Source: Flavobacterium sp. 90
GTDB taxonomy: Bacteria; Bacteroidota; Bacteroidia; Flavobacteriales; Flavobacteriaceae
DNA: 64,000 nucleotides
Assembly: GCF_004339525.1 (NCBI RefSeq)
Contig: NZ_SMGE01000001.1
Span: forward strand, 1,364,001 to 1,428,000
Direction of reading: 5' to 3'
Made by a program: the position numbers and the translations under genes
Shown here: one piece after another, positions 45,639-54,475 of the stretch
Numbering within the stretch: position 1 is the stretch's first letter
Layout: each line of letters starts with the position of its first letter
Notes under the pieces: model-generated
Told to the model about the DNA's origin: nothing
The model's input: the letters and a program-made list of their open reading frames with translations, nothing else
The model's database searches: none

Positions 45639-48600
45639 ATGGCACAATTCAATTTCAATAAATGGAATACAATTATTGGTTGGTTTGCATTTGCAATCGC
45701 TTTAACTACTTATACACTAACTGTTGAACCCACCATGAGCTTTTGGGATTGTGGCGAATATATTGCAACAGCAGCTAAACTAGAAGTTGGTCACCCACCA
45801 GGAGCACCACTATTCCAGATGATGGGTGCCTTTTTTGCAATGTTTGCTATAGACGCTCAACACGTCGCTGTGATGGTAAATATGATGTCTGTTTTTTCAA
45901 GCGCATTCACCATTCTATTTATGTTCTGGTCTTCATCAATGATTTTGAAAAAAATCGTTGCTCGTTTTGCTGAGATTGATCAAAACAATTCTATCGTTAT
46001 ATTAGGAAGCTCTTTCGTTGGAGCCCTTGCTTATACTTTCTCTGACAGTTTCTGGTTTAATGCCGTTGAAGCCGAAGTTTATGCAATGGCATCTCTATTA
46101 ATCGCATTACTTTTTTGGCTTGGATTACGCTGGGAACAAGACATGGATAAGCCAAAAGGAAACAAATGGTTATTGATCATTTCTCTTGTTATCGGACTTT
46201 CATTTGGTGTTCACTTCATGGCACTTTTGACTATTCCCGCAATTGGCTTTCTTTACTATTTCAAACACTACGAAAAAGTTACTATAAAAAACTTCATTAT
46301 TGCCAATGCTGTAGTAATTGCAATTCTATTGTTTATCTTCAAGCTTTTACTACCATTAACAATGGCTTTCTTTGGTAAAACCGAGATTTTCATGGTAAAC
46401 AGCATGGGATTACCTTTTAACTCAGGAACTATCTTTGTAGCTTTATTATTTATTGCTTTCTTTTATTTTGGCCTTAAATACACCAAACAAAAAGGATTAG
46501 TTTTCTACAACACTATTATTCTTTGTATTTTATTTATTCTTATTGGTTTCTCAACCTGGATTATGTTACCGGTTCGTGCTAACGCCAATACTGTAATCAA
46601 CGAAAACAAACCATCTGATGCTACAGAGGTTTTAGCATATTATAATCGTGAGCAATACGGTGTAAACCCATTGTTTTACGGACCTCAATACACAGAACTT
46701 TTTGCCGGTCTGGATGCAAAAACTCCTTACTTAGACAAAAAACCTAACTACGAAAGAGATTATAAAACTGGTAAATATATCATTACCAACAATTATAAAA
46801 ATGCAGAACAAAATTCTGATGATAATCAGAAGACGATTCTTCCAAGAATGTGGAGCACCGAAACCGGACACATCCAAAATTATATTAGCTTCACAAATCC
46901 TCCTAGTTTCAAAATAGATCCAAATCATAGTTACGATGAAGATTTAGCAAAATACGGAATTGACGCAAGTCAATTAAGTGAAGATGAATACAACAAAGCA
47001 ACTGCACAATTGCGAAATGAAGTTGAAAAAACAGTTTCAGAATTCAGAAAAGCTTACGCTCAAAAACAAATCGACAACGAAGGCTACGTTAAATTCTTAA
47101 ATAGCTATGGTGAGTATTTAATCATAGAAAAACCAACAACTGCAGACAATTTCAGTTTTATGTTCGAATATCAATTTGGATATATGTATTGGAGATATTT
47201 GATGTGGAATTTTGTTGGCCGTCAAAGTGATGTTCAAGGAAAATATGATAATCTGGATGGAAACTGGATCAGCGGAATCAAAATGCTTGACTCAGTACAC
47301 CTTGGTTCTCAAGACAACTTACCTACTGATGTTTTAAACAATAAAGGACGTAACGTTTACTTTTTCCTACCTTTTATTTTAGGTTTAATCGGAATAATGT
47401 ATCACGCAAATAAAGACCTTAAAAGTTTTTATGTTCTTCTGGCATTATTCTTATTTACCGGAATTGCATTAAAAATATACCTAAATGAACGACCTTTTGA
47501 GCCTCGTGAAAGAGATTATGCACTTGTAGGATCCTTCTATGTATTTGCAATCTGGATAGGTTTTGGAGTTTATTCTCTATATGAAAGCATCCAAAAATAC
47601 ATCGCTCCAAAAATTGCAGGACCTATTATTATTGCAGCAACTTTCTTAGCAGCTCCAGTTTTAATGGCGTCTCAAAACTGGGATGATCATGACAGATCTG
47701 AAAGATACACTGCGGTTGCAATGGCAAAAGCATATTTAAATTCCTGCGATAAAGATGCTATCTTATTTACTATTGGAGATAATGATACGTTCCCGCTTTG
47801 GTATGCGCAAGAAATTGAACACATTAGAACCGATGTAAAAATCGTAAATACAAGTTTATTTATGACTGATTGGTATATTGACCAAATGAAAGCGAAATCA
47901 TACGAATCTGATCCATTACCAATATCATTTACACATGACGAATATGTGGGAGACAAACTAGATTATGTAGCTTACATTCAAAAAGTTGAAACTCGTTGGG
48001 ATATCAAAGATTTAATGTCTTTCATAAAAAACCCAAAATCTACTGTTGGATTACAAAACGGACAAACAATTCACTTTTATCCAACAAATAAAATAAGATT
48101 GAGTGTTGACAAAAATACTATCATTAAAAACAAAGTTGTAGATCCAAAATACAACGATTCTATTGTACCTTATATCGATATTAATATCAAAGGAAGAGCC
48201 TTATACAAAAACCGTTTAATGATGTTAGATATCTTAGCTAATAACAATTGGAAAAGACCAATTTACTTTAGTGGCGGAGCTTTTGATGATGAAGATTATC
48301 TTTGGTTAAAAAACTATTTACAATTAGACGGAATGGTTTACAAATTGGTTCCTATTAAAAATGTTCCTTCAAAAGATGGCGGACCAATGGACATGGGACA
48401 AATTGACGCCGATAAAATGTATGACATTGTAATGAAATGGGATTGGGGTAATAGTAATGGTAATATCTATCACGATCCTGAAACCAGAAGAAACAGCATC
48501 ACATATCGCACGAATTTATCGCGTTTAATGGATCAACTTATCGCAGAAGGTAAAATTGATAAAGCTAAGAATGTTATCAACTTAGCGATAACAAAAATGC

Positions 48601-48917
48601 CTCTGGATAAATTTGGATATTATTCTCTTGTTGAACCTTTTACTAATGGATATTACAAAGTTGGTGAAACTGCGAAAGCACATGACTTATTGAATAAATT
48701 AGTTCAAAAATACAAAGAGAACTTAAATTATTATGCGACTTTGACTCCTGGCGACCAAACAGATCTGGCAATGGATATTATTACTGATATCGAACGTTAC
48801 AGAAGCTTATTGGAAGTGATGAAGAAAAACAACGACAAAGCATTCTACGAAAAACATAAAGTAACTTTTAATACTTATGTAAACGTTTTTGAACGTTTTG
48901 GTCGAGAAAAAGAATAA
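45639..48917 (+). CDS. GT117/DUF2723 family polytopic membrane protein
   Basis: This is a large 1,092-aa membrane protein of the DUF2723 family, listed as glycosyltransferase family 117. The N-terminal half has about ten or more helices. The motif SFWDCGEYIATAAKLEVGHP near residues 31-50 resembles the acidic catalytic loop of GT-C transferases such as protein O-mannosyltransferases. A large soluble part follows (about 640-1092), ending in helical, TPR-like repeats. In Bacteroidota the family is linked to glycan transfer from a lipid carrier in the periplasm, and the acceptor is not known from sequence. It is monocistronic with its own terminator. Confidence 0.88.
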   Translation: MAQFNFNKWNTIIGWFAFAIALTTYTLTVEPTMSFWDCGEYIATAAKLEVGHPPGAPLFQMMGAFFAMFAIDAQHVAVMVNMMSVFSSAFTILFMFWSSSMILKKIVARFAEIDQNNSIVILGSSFVGALAYTFSDSFWFNAVEAEVYAMASLLIALLFWLGLRWEQDMDKPKGNKWLLIISLVIGLSFGVHFMALLTIPAIGFLYYFKHYEKVTIKNFIIANAVVIAILLFIFKLLLPLTMAFFGKTEIFMVNSMGLPFNSGTIFVALLFIAFFYFGLKYTKQKGLVFYNTIILCILFILIGFSTWIMLPVRANANTVINENKPSDATEVLAYYNREQYGVNPLFYGPQYTELFAGLDAKTPYLDKKPNYERDYKTGKYIITNNYKNAEQNSDDNQKTILPRMWSTETGHIQNYISFTNPPSFKIDPNHSYDEDLAKYGIDASQLSEDEYNKATAQLRNEVEKTVSEFRKAYAQKQIDNEGYVKFLNSYGEYLIIEKPTTADNFSFMFEYQFGYMYWRYLMWNFVGRQSDVQGKYDNLDGNWISGIKMLDSVHLGSQDNLPTDVLNNKGRNVYFFLPFILGLIGIMYHANKDLKSFYVLLALFLFTGIALKIYLNERPFEPRERDYALVGSFYVFAIWIGFGVYSLYESIQKYIAPKIAGPIIIAATFLAAPVLMASQNWDDHDRSERYTAVAMAKAYLNSCDKDAILFTIGDNDTFPLWYAQEIEHIRTDVKIVNTSLFMTDWYIDQMKAKSYESDPLPISFTHDEYVGDKLDYVAYIQKVETRWDIKDLMSFIKNPKSTVGLQNGQTIHFYPTNKIRLSVDKNTIIKNKVVDPKYNDSIVPYIDINIKGRALYKNRLMMLDILANNNWKRPIYFSGGAFDDEDYLWLKNYLQLDGMVYKLVPIKNVPSKDGGPMDMGQIDADKMYDIVMKWDWGNSNGNIYHDPETRRNSITYRTNLSRLMDQLIAEGKIDKAKNVINLAITKMPLDKFGYYSLVEPFTNGYYKVGETAKAHDLLNKLVQKYKENLNYYATLTPGDQTDLAMDIITDIERYRSLLEVMKKNNDKAFYEKHKVTFNTYVNVFERFGREKE

Positions 48918-48939
48918 TATACGAAAAATATAGCAATTA

Positions 48940-48980
48940 AAAAAATGCAGCACTGTTTGATAAATAGCGCTGCATTTTTT
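48940..48980 (+). terminator. Terminator after the GT117 gene
   Basis: AAAAAATGCAGC (48940-48951) pairs with GCTGCATTTTTT (48969-48980), a 12-bp stem with a 17-nt loop. Confidence 0.88.
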
Positions 48981-49008
48981 AAATTTACATATCACTAAAA
49001 CCTTCCAA

Positions 49009-49644
49009 ATGAGCTTTTACTGGGTAAAAACAAATTCATTCATAAAAAGGGTATTTTCTAAATATTGTTGGGACATTCCAAACAAAGAAAAGAAAATATA
49101 CCTCACGTTTGATGATGGCCCAACTCCTGAGGTTACGGATTGGGTTTTGTCTGAATTGAAAAAGTTTGATGCAAAAGCTACTTTTTTCTGCATTGGAAAA
49201 AACATTAAAGCCAATTTGTCTTTATTTGAAAAACTATTAACAGACGGACATGCAATAGGTAATCACACTATGAATCATGTTAATGGCTGGAAAAGCAACA
49301 ATAACGACTATATTGAAAACGTTAAGAATTGCGCAGCTGTTCTGGAAGAAGAAAAAACATGCAACCTGATATTTCGTCCTCCTTACGGGAAGATTAAAAA
49401 AGCGCAATCTAAAATCCTAAGAAATCTAGGCTATAAAATAATTATGTGGGATGTTTTAAGCGCTGATTTTGACCAAAGCATTACTCCAGAAAAATGCCTT
49501 GAAAATGTTACCAAAAATGTAAAATCAGGAAGTGTAATTGTATTTCATGATAGCATAAAAGCATCGCAGAATTTAAAATTTGCGCTACCTAAAACCTTAC
49601 ATTTTTTAAAAGAAAATGGATATAAATTTGATATTATTCACTAA
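49009..49644 (+). CDS. Polysaccharide deacetylase (NodB domain)
   Basis: This 211-aa carbohydrate esterase family 4 protein removes acetyl groups from N-acetylated sugar polymers. The catalytic base and metal Asp pair is in LTFDDGPT (from about residue 32), the metal-binding HxxxH in GNHTMNH, RPPYG holds the conserved Arg, and the last motif is VIVFHDS. All metal ligands (Asp, His, His) are present. No clear signal peptide or anchor is visible, so the location is uncertain. It follows the GT117 gene on the same strand but past a terminator. Confidence 0.93.
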   Translation: MSFYWVKTNSFIKRVFSKYCWDIPNKEKKIYLTFDDGPTPEVTDWVLSELKKFDAKATFFCIGKNIKANLSLFEKLLTDGHAIGNHTMNHVNGWKSNNNDYIENVKNCAAVLEEEKTCNLIFRPPYGKIKKAQSKILRNLGYKIIMWDVLSADFDQSITPEKCLENVTKNVKSGSVIVFHDSIKASQNLKFALPKTLHFLKENGYKFDIIH

Positions 49645-49672
49645 ATAATATCAAATAAAAAGAAGTAGTATT

Positions 49673-49975
49673 CTATAAGTTAAATTGTTCCTGGACAATT
49701 CCAATAATTGTATTTGCATCAAGTTCTCCTGATTGTCTCCAAATCATTTGCCCTTCTTTATAAATCATTAAAGTAGGAAGTCCCTTTATACGCAGCGCTT
49801 CTGCTAATTCCTGATTTTTATCCACATCAATTTTAATCACCTTAGCTTTATCGCCAAGCGCAGCCGCAACATCCTTAATAACAGGATGCATCGATACAGA
49901 TGATTCGTTCCAATCCGTGTAAAAATCAATTAACACTGGAACTTGAGCATTTATAAGTTCTCCAAATTTTGACAT
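49673..49975 (-). CDS. Thioredoxin-fold protein lacking the active-site cysteines
   Basis: This 100-aa protein has the whole thioredoxin fold pattern: VLIDFYTDW, then KVIKIDVDKNQELAEALRIKG, the cis-Pro in GLPTLMIY, and QSGELD. The WCGPC site is replaced by WNESS, so neither redox Cys remains. No cysteine occurs anywhere in the protein, so it cannot be a thiol reductase. It may be a chaperone or binding scaffold. It is cytoplasmic, lies 74 bp after the metallophosphoesterase gene, and probably has its own promoter (CAAATGTA at 50028-50035, read as TACATTTG). Confidence 0.9.
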   Translation of the reverse strand: MSKFGELINAQVPVLIDFYTDWNESSVSMHPVIKDVAAALGDKAKVIKIDVDKNQELAEALRIKGLPTLMIYKEGQMIWRQSGELDANTIIGIVQEQFNL

Positions 49976-50027
49976 AAAACCAAAAATTTAATTCTTTATT
50001 ATTCTGTTAAAAAGAGATAATTATATA

Positions 50028-50035
50028 CAAATGTA
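50028..50035 (-). promoter_or_regulatory. -7 box of the thioredoxin-like gene
   Basis: TACATTTG on the minus strand, 52 bases before the ATG. It sits just before the stop of the upstream gene. No TTG is seen at the proper distance. Confidence 0.45.
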
Positions 50036-50049
50036 GCATTTTTAACGAA

Positions 50050-51285
50050 TTAAGCCACATTGTTCCCTTTTTTTAGTTCAATCACCGTTATTTCGGGCAT
50101 AATACCTACTCGACCCGGATAAGCATGAAAACCAAAACCTCGGTTTACATAAACATATCTTCCTACATTTTCATACAGACCAGCCCATTGTTTATAGATA
50201 TATTGCGCCAGACTCCATTTAAAATATCCTGGAATTTCAATTCCAAATTGCATGCCATGTGTGTGTCCTGACAGCGTTAAATGAAAGTTTTTAGGATGAT
50301 TTTTAATCTCGTATTCCCAATGACTTGGATCATGACTCATTAACACCTTAAAATCATCCTGATGCACATTTTGCGAAGCTTTATTTAAATCTCCTGCCTT
50401 CTTGAAATTTTGTCCCCAATTCTCTACTCCAATTAGTGCAATTTTGTCATCTCCTTTTTGAATGTAAGTATGCTCATTCAACAAAAGATTAAATCCTATT
50501 TGACCGTAAAGGCTTTTAATTTCTTTGAAATTTTCATCTTTTTCTTTCTCAGAAGGCCAGGTAACATATTCTCCGTAATCGTGATTCCCTAAAACCGAAA
50601 ATTTCCCGTATTTATAATCTTTTATTCTCTTAAAAGTATCTAACCACGGATGCATTTCTTTGGCATGCGTATTCACAATATCACCGGTAAATAAAATCAT
50701 ATCTGCCTCTTGCTCGTTAATCAGATCAATGGCATAATTTATTTTTTCAGGATTATCGAAACTTCCACTGTGAACATCTGAAATCTGAGTAATTCTAAAA
50801 CCATCAAAAGCATCCGGTAAATCTGGAAAAAATACCGTTTGTTTGATAACTTTAAAATTATATTTCCCTTCAAATATTCCGTAAATTAAAGATAAAAAAG
50901 GAACTGCCGCCAAACCTAAACCTATTTGACTAATAAATTTTCTCCTCGAAGGAAAAACACTTGTATTACTTGGATTGTCTATAAAATAATTAATTGCTCC
51001 CGCTCCTAATCTAAAAACATCTTCACCTAATAAAACTAAAGTAATTACAATTTTTGGAACGTAAACCAATAACACCAAACCCATTGTAAACATGGTTTGC
51101 TTAGTTTGTCCAACAGAACGATCGAATTGCATGAAAGAGTAAATGATAAAAATTAAAAGCAGTAAACTTATAATTTGATAGCTAACCAAAACCCATCTTA
51201 GTTTGATTAAAGTACGAATGGCTTGATAAGAATAGAACTCAATAAACAAAAAAAGAGCACAGAGAATTACAAAACGAATTATCAT
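50050..51285 (-). CDS. Membrane-anchored metallophosphoesterase
   Basis: This 411-aa protein has three to four N-terminal helices (about 1-20, 30-55, 65-90 and a weaker one near 120-140) and a C-terminal calcineurin-like domain. Metal motifs are ISDVHSG, FTGDIVN, LGNHDYG, MSHDP and SGHTHGMQ, in the order of the YkuE/YaeI family. Such enzymes act on phosphoesters at the membrane, including UDP-sugar lipids in some relatives. The substrate here is unknown. The two-metal site is complete. Confidence 0.92.
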   Translation of the reverse strand: MIIRFVILCALFLFIEFYSYQAIRTLIKLRWVLVSYQIISLLLLIFIIYSFMQFDRSVGQTKQTMFTMGLVLLVYVPKIVITLVLLGEDVFRLGAGAINYFIDNPSNTSVFPSRRKFISQIGLGLAAVPFLSLIYGIFEGKYNFKVIKQTVFFPDLPDAFDGFRITQISDVHSGSFDNPEKINYAIDLINEQEADMILFTGDIVNTHAKEMHPWLDTFKRIKDYKYGKFSVLGNHDYGEYVTWPSEKEKDENFKEIKSLYGQIGFNLLLNEHTYIQKGDDKIALIGVENWGQNFKKAGDLNKASQNVHQDDFKVLMSHDPSHWEYEIKNHPKNFHLTLSGHTHGMQFGIEIPGYFKWSLAQYIYKQWAGLYENVGRYVYVNRGFGFHAYPGRVGIMPEITVIELKKGNNVA

Positions 51286-51364
51286 TAGTTATAGTTTTAA
51301 GCAAAGTAACAAATAATGAAAATTTTATAGCTTTTTATTATCAAAAATTTAACTCAATAAATGT

Positions 51365-51396
51365 AAAAAGCTGATAGATTACTCTACCAGCTTTTT
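51365..51396 (-). terminator. Terminator of the small basic protein gene
   Basis: AAAAAGCTG (51365-51373) pairs with CAGCTTTTT (51388-51396). The loop is almost the same as in the hairpin at 53857-53888, showing that the gene and its 3' flank were duplicated together. Confidence 0.75.
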
Positions 51397-51461
51397 CTCT
51401 ACCAAATTTTTCAAAACCTTTAATAATCCACAACAGGTTTACAGGGTAAACCAACGTTGTT

Positions 51462-51647
51462 TTATTTTTGAGCTTTTGCAGCTTCTGGTTTAGCAGCTTC
51501 CGCTTTTTTAGCTTTTTTATCAGCTTTTTTGTCTTTTTTAGGAGCTTTAGCTTCTTTTGCCGGAGTTGTTTGAGCTGGAGTTGTTTGAGCGCTTACCATT
51601 GCAGTTGTTCCTAGAACCGCTACTGCTAACATTACTAATTTTTTCAT
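51462..51647 (-). CDS. Small secreted Ala/Lys-rich protein (Asr-like), copy 1
   Basis: This 61-aa protein has a signal peptide (MKKLVMLAVAVLGTTAMVSAQ, cleaved after about residue 20) and a mature part of about 40 residues composed nearly only of Lys, Ala, Pro, Glu, Thr and Gln, with repeated TTPAQ and AKKA patterns. It must be highly basic and disordered in the periplasm or outside. It has two similar paralogs at 53969-54160 and 54213-54434, on the other side of a two-component system. Composition and size recall E. coli Asr, the acid-shock protein, but no alignment was possible and the function is not known. Confidence 0.85.
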   Translation of the reverse strand: MKKLVMLAVAVLGTTAMVSAQTTPAQTTPAKEAKAPKKDKKADKKAKKAEAAKPEAAKAQK

Positions 51648-51692
51648 GATTTGAAGATTTTATGATTATTATTATTTTCATTTATTATACCT

Positions 51693-51727
51693 CAAAGATA
51701 TAATCAGTAAATGAAGATTAAATGAAG
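51693..51727 (-). promoter_or_regulatory. Promoter with tandem CTTCAT operator, small basic gene copy 1
   Basis: The -7 box TATCTTTG (51700-51693) is preceded, after exactly 10 bases, by two CTTCAT half-sites (51716-51711 and 51727-51722) with an 11-bp period. The half-sites replace the missing -33 element. The same layout stands before the gene at 54213-54434. Direct repeats spaced by one helical turn at this position are typical for activation by OmpR/PhoB-family regulators such as the one at 53103-53777. Confidence 0.7.
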
Positions 51728-51754
51728 ATTGGACCAACCCTGAAAAATTAACTT

Positions 51755-53092
51755 TTAATTGTGTTTTACAGCTTCCGGAAGCAATAACATAAACGTAGTT
51801 CCTTCATTTATTTGCGAAGTAACTTTGATTTCGATATGATGAAAAGAAGCAATACTCTCAGCAATAGCAAGCCCCAAGCCCTGACCATCCTGATCTGAAC
51901 TAATTCTGGCAAATCTATTGAATATGTTTTCTATCTGAGAAGCATTCATTCCAATTCCAGAATCAGTAATGGAAATAAAATATCGATGTTCCAGGAAACC
52001 ATCTTCAATTATAATACTACCTTGGGGTTTATTATATTTTATAGCATTTGTCACCAAATTATAAATCAGAATATGAATTAAAGTTTTATTTCCTGTAAAG
52101 ATATAATCGTGCTGCATTTTGTTTAGAAACTGTATTTCGCGATCGTCAATTCGATCTTGTAAATCTTCCTGCAAATCCGAAATGATTTCATGAAAATTAA
52201 TTTCTTCATTTGCTTCGTACTGATTGTTTTCAATTCGGGAAATCAACAATAAGTTATTGATGATTTTTTTTAACATATCCAATGTTTTTAGAGAACCTGC
52301 AATTTTATCAAATGCATTATCGTCTAAAGAACTATTTTGGAGTAAATTCTCGAACTTATTTTTAAGCAACGCAATTGGCGTAAGAAGTTCATGAGAAACA
52401 TTCGAAATAAATTGTTTTTCTTTTTTAAAAAGCTCTGTAATCCGATCCATCATTTGATTTAAAACAAAATCCAATTCTCTAAAATCTCTGGATGTTGCTT
52501 TTATTGGTGTATGATCAAAAGATTCCGGTTCATTTACACGCCTTATTTTTGTATCGATAATTTTATAAAAAGGCTTTAATAGAAATTCAATGTAAAAAGT
52601 ATCTGCCAAAAAGGTAATCAACAGAATCACCACAAAAACAATAATTATAAAAAACCGAATTATAAAAGTAAGATCATTTACTTCGCTAAGACTACTTCCT
52701 ATTTCGAGTTGATATCCTTGATTTTCATAAGTAAAATGATATTGTAGAATCCTGTATTCATTTTCTTCGCCTTCGATAATCCTGAAATCATTACTAAAAA
52801 CCGCTTTCTTCTGATTGGGTTTTATTGGAGATCTTGAAAGTACTAAAAACTCACTGTGAAGCGTAGAAAACTGAGAGTAAGTTTCAGTTGAATCGTCTGG
52901 ATTTTCGATAAAATCATCGATTTCATTTTTATCCAAATGCTCGATAAACTTATGTTTCTTTTCCAGCAATCCATTGTTGATGTGTCTATAAACCACATTT
53001 TCCACCAAAATAGGCAGCATTAACCATAAAATTAAAATAACCAACAATCGTGTCAGAGCATTAAAAATGGCTAATTGGTGTTTTATTTTCAC
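51755..53092 (-). CDS. Sensor histidine kinase
   Basis: This 445-aa inner-membrane kinase partners the regulator immediately upstream. Helix 1 is at about 9-30 and helix 2 at about 145-167, enclosing a periplasmic sensor of some 115 residues. A HAMP-like linker follows. The phospho-acceptor is the His in SHELLTP (about residue 234). The ATPase boxes are NLVTNAIKYNK, DSGIGM and GQGLGLAIA. It starts with GTG at 53092, 10 bp after the regulator stop; no ATG is available before the first helix. The sensor has no recognisable PAS or other named domain, so the signal is unknown. The layout resembles RstB or QseC-type kinases. Confidence 0.93.
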   Translation of the reverse strand: MKIKHQLAIFNALTRLLVILILWLMLPILVENVVYRHINNGLLEKKHKFIEHLDKNEIDDFIENPDDSTETYSQFSTLHSEFLVLSRSPIKPNQKKAVFSNDFRIIEGEENEYRILQYHFTYENQGYQLEIGSSLSEVNDLTFIIRFFIIIVFVVILLITFLADTFYIEFLLKPFYKIIDTKIRRVNEPESFDHTPIKATSRDFRELDFVLNQMMDRITELFKKEKQFISNVSHELLTPIALLKNKFENLLQNSSLDDNAFDKIAGSLKTLDMLKKIINNLLLISRIENNQYEANEEINFHEIISDLQEDLQDRIDDREIQFLNKMQHDYIFTGNKTLIHILIYNLVTNAIKYNKPQGSIIIEDGFLEHRYFISITDSGIGMNASQIENIFNRFARISSDQDGQGLGLAIAESIASFHHIEIKVTSQINEGTTFMLLLPEAVKHN

Positions 53093-53102
53093 AGTTCTTT
53101 AT

Positions 53103-53777
53103 TTATTCATTAATACGATATCCAACATTTCTCACGGTTTCAAACCAATCAATTGCAGTGTGCTTGTCTAGTTTTTTTCTAAGATTCCGAACGTGAACAT
53201 CTATAAAATTAGAATCTGAGTTTACTTCCAGAATATCTCCCCAAATATGCTCTGTTAATTGCAATCTTGTAATTACTCTATTTTTATTCAAAACCAAATA
53301 TTGAAAAATATCAAACTCTTTTTTGGTAAGGTTTATTGGAATTTCGTCATAACTTACTTTATAATCCTGAAGTTGCAGCAAAAATCCATGAATACTTAAA
53401 TTATTCAAAGTAAAGCCATGAATCCTGCGAATGACAGCAAACAATCGCGCACTAAGTTCTGTCAAAGCAAACGGTTTTGTCAAATAATCATCTGCCCCAA
53501 GATGCAAACCATTTATTCTGTCATCTAATTCTCCTCGCGCTGTCAGAACAATTACTGCCATTTTTGATTTGGTTTTTCGAACTGTTTTCAAAACCTCAAA
53601 TCCGTCGCCATCAGGCAAACCAAGATCCAATAACATGGCATCATAATCATTACTACTTACTTCCTCGAGAGCATCAGCACAATTATGCGCTATTTTGCAG
53701 ACATAACCTCCGTTACACAAAAAATCGTAAACCTCTACGGCGAGTTCTCTATTATCTTCAACAATCAAAATATTCAT
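53103..53777 (-). CDS. OmpR/PhoB-family response regulator
   Basis: This 224-aa regulator starts at MNILIVEDN (ATG at 53777); a TTG at 53798 would add seven residues and is rejected. The receiver domain has the acidic pair in VEDN, phospho-acceptor Asp51 (LLDLGLPDG), Thr79 and Lys101 (LTKPF). The C-terminal winged helix (about 125-224) includes KKEFDIFQYLV and DVHVRNLRKKL. The partner kinase follows 10 bp downstream. The likely targets are the small basic protein genes on both sides, which carry PhoB-like tandem sites. No such site is seen before this operon, so it may not be autoregulated. Confidence 0.95.
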   Translation of the reverse strand: MNILIVEDNRELAVEVYDFLCNGGYVCKIAHNCADALEEVSSNDYDAMLLDLGLPDGDGFEVLKTVRKTKSKMAVIVLTARGELDDRINGLHLGADDYLTKPFALTELSARLFAVIRRIHGFTLNNLSIHGFLLQLQDYKVSYDEIPINLTKKEFDIFQYLVLNKNRVITRLQLTEHIWGDILEVNSDSNFIDVHVRNLRKKLDKHTAIDWFETVRNVGYRINE

Positions 53778-53856
53778 AAAAACAGCTTTTAAGCGCAACT
53801 AAATTTAAGTAATTATAAAAAGCCATGTTACGCATTATTAAAAAATTAACGAATCA

Positions 53857-53888
53857 AAAAAAGCTGATAAATTTCTTTACCAGCTTTT
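53857..53888 (-). terminator. Terminator after small basic gene copy 2
   Basis: AAAAAAGCTG (53857-53866) pairs with CAGCTTTT (53881-53888). It stands between the small gene at 53969-54160 and the response regulator. Confidence 0.7.
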
Positions 53889-53968
53889 CTCAACCGCATT
53901 CTCCATAATCATTACTTCTGTTTTGCCTCCTTTACAATTCTTCGAAAGCAAAACAAAAACAACTTCTA

Positions 53969-54160
53969 TTATTTCATTTTAGTTGCATCTGCTTTTGGAG
54001 CCTCAGTTTTTGCTGATTTTGCTTTTTTATCAGTACTGTGTTTGTGATGCTTTGTTGCTTTAACTTCTTTTGCAGGAGCTGCCTGAGTTGGAGTTGTTTG
54101 TGCACTAACCATTGCACTTGTTCCTAAAACTGCTACGAGTAACATTACTAGATTTTTCAT
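53969..54160 (-). CDS. Small secreted Ala/Lys-rich protein (Asr-like), copy 2
   Basis: This 63-aa paralog of the protein at 51462-51647 has an almost identical signal peptide (LVMLLVAVLGTSAMVSAQ). The mature part is rich in Lys, Ala and Thr, with a His cluster (KHHKHS) that copy 1 lacks. It follows the third copy (54213-54434) by 52 bp and probably shares its promoter, as no box of its own is seen. A terminator follows before the two-component genes. Confidence 0.85.
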   Translation of the reverse strand: MKNLVMLLVAVLGTSAMVSAQTTPTQAAPAKEVKATKHHKHSTDKKAKSAKTEAPKADATKMK

Positions 54161-54212
54161 AACTTTTAAATTTAAATTAATTGCCTTTTATTTTTATTGT
54201 ATTTAATGTTTT

Positions 54213-54434
54213 TTATTTTTTCGCTTTAGTAGCTTCTACTTTTGGAGCTGCTGTTTTTTCTGATTTTGCTTTTTTATCAGATTTTTTTTTAGGCTCTTTT
54301 GTCGCTTTAACCTCTTTTACAGGAGTTGCTTTTACTTCTTTAGCCTGAGCCGGTTTGGTCCCTTTTGCAGGAAATGCATTAACCATAACACTTGTTCCTA
54401 AAACCGCTACTAGTAACATCAAAAAATTTCTCAT
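54213..54434 (-). CDS. Small secreted Ala/Lys-rich protein (Asr-like), copy 3
   Basis: This 73-aa paralog has the signal MRNFLMLLVAVLGTSVMVNA and a mature part made of repeats of the type KEVKAT and KKSDKKAKSEK. Like the others it is basic, without Cys, and probably disordered. It is the first gene of a two-gene unit with copy 2 and carries the tandem CTTCAT promoter at 54476-54510. Confidence 0.85.
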   Translation of the reverse strand: MRNFLMLLVAVLGTSVMVNAFPAKGTKPAQAKEVKATPVKEVKATKEPKKKSDKKAKSEKTAAPKVEATKAKK

Positions 54435-54475
54435 GATTTCTAAATTTTTATATTAATACCTTTTATTTTACAGAT

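Noticed and set aside
53778..53798. Longer response regulator start at TTG
   Set aside because: The receiver domain starts directly at MNILIVEDN, so the extra seven residues are not needed.
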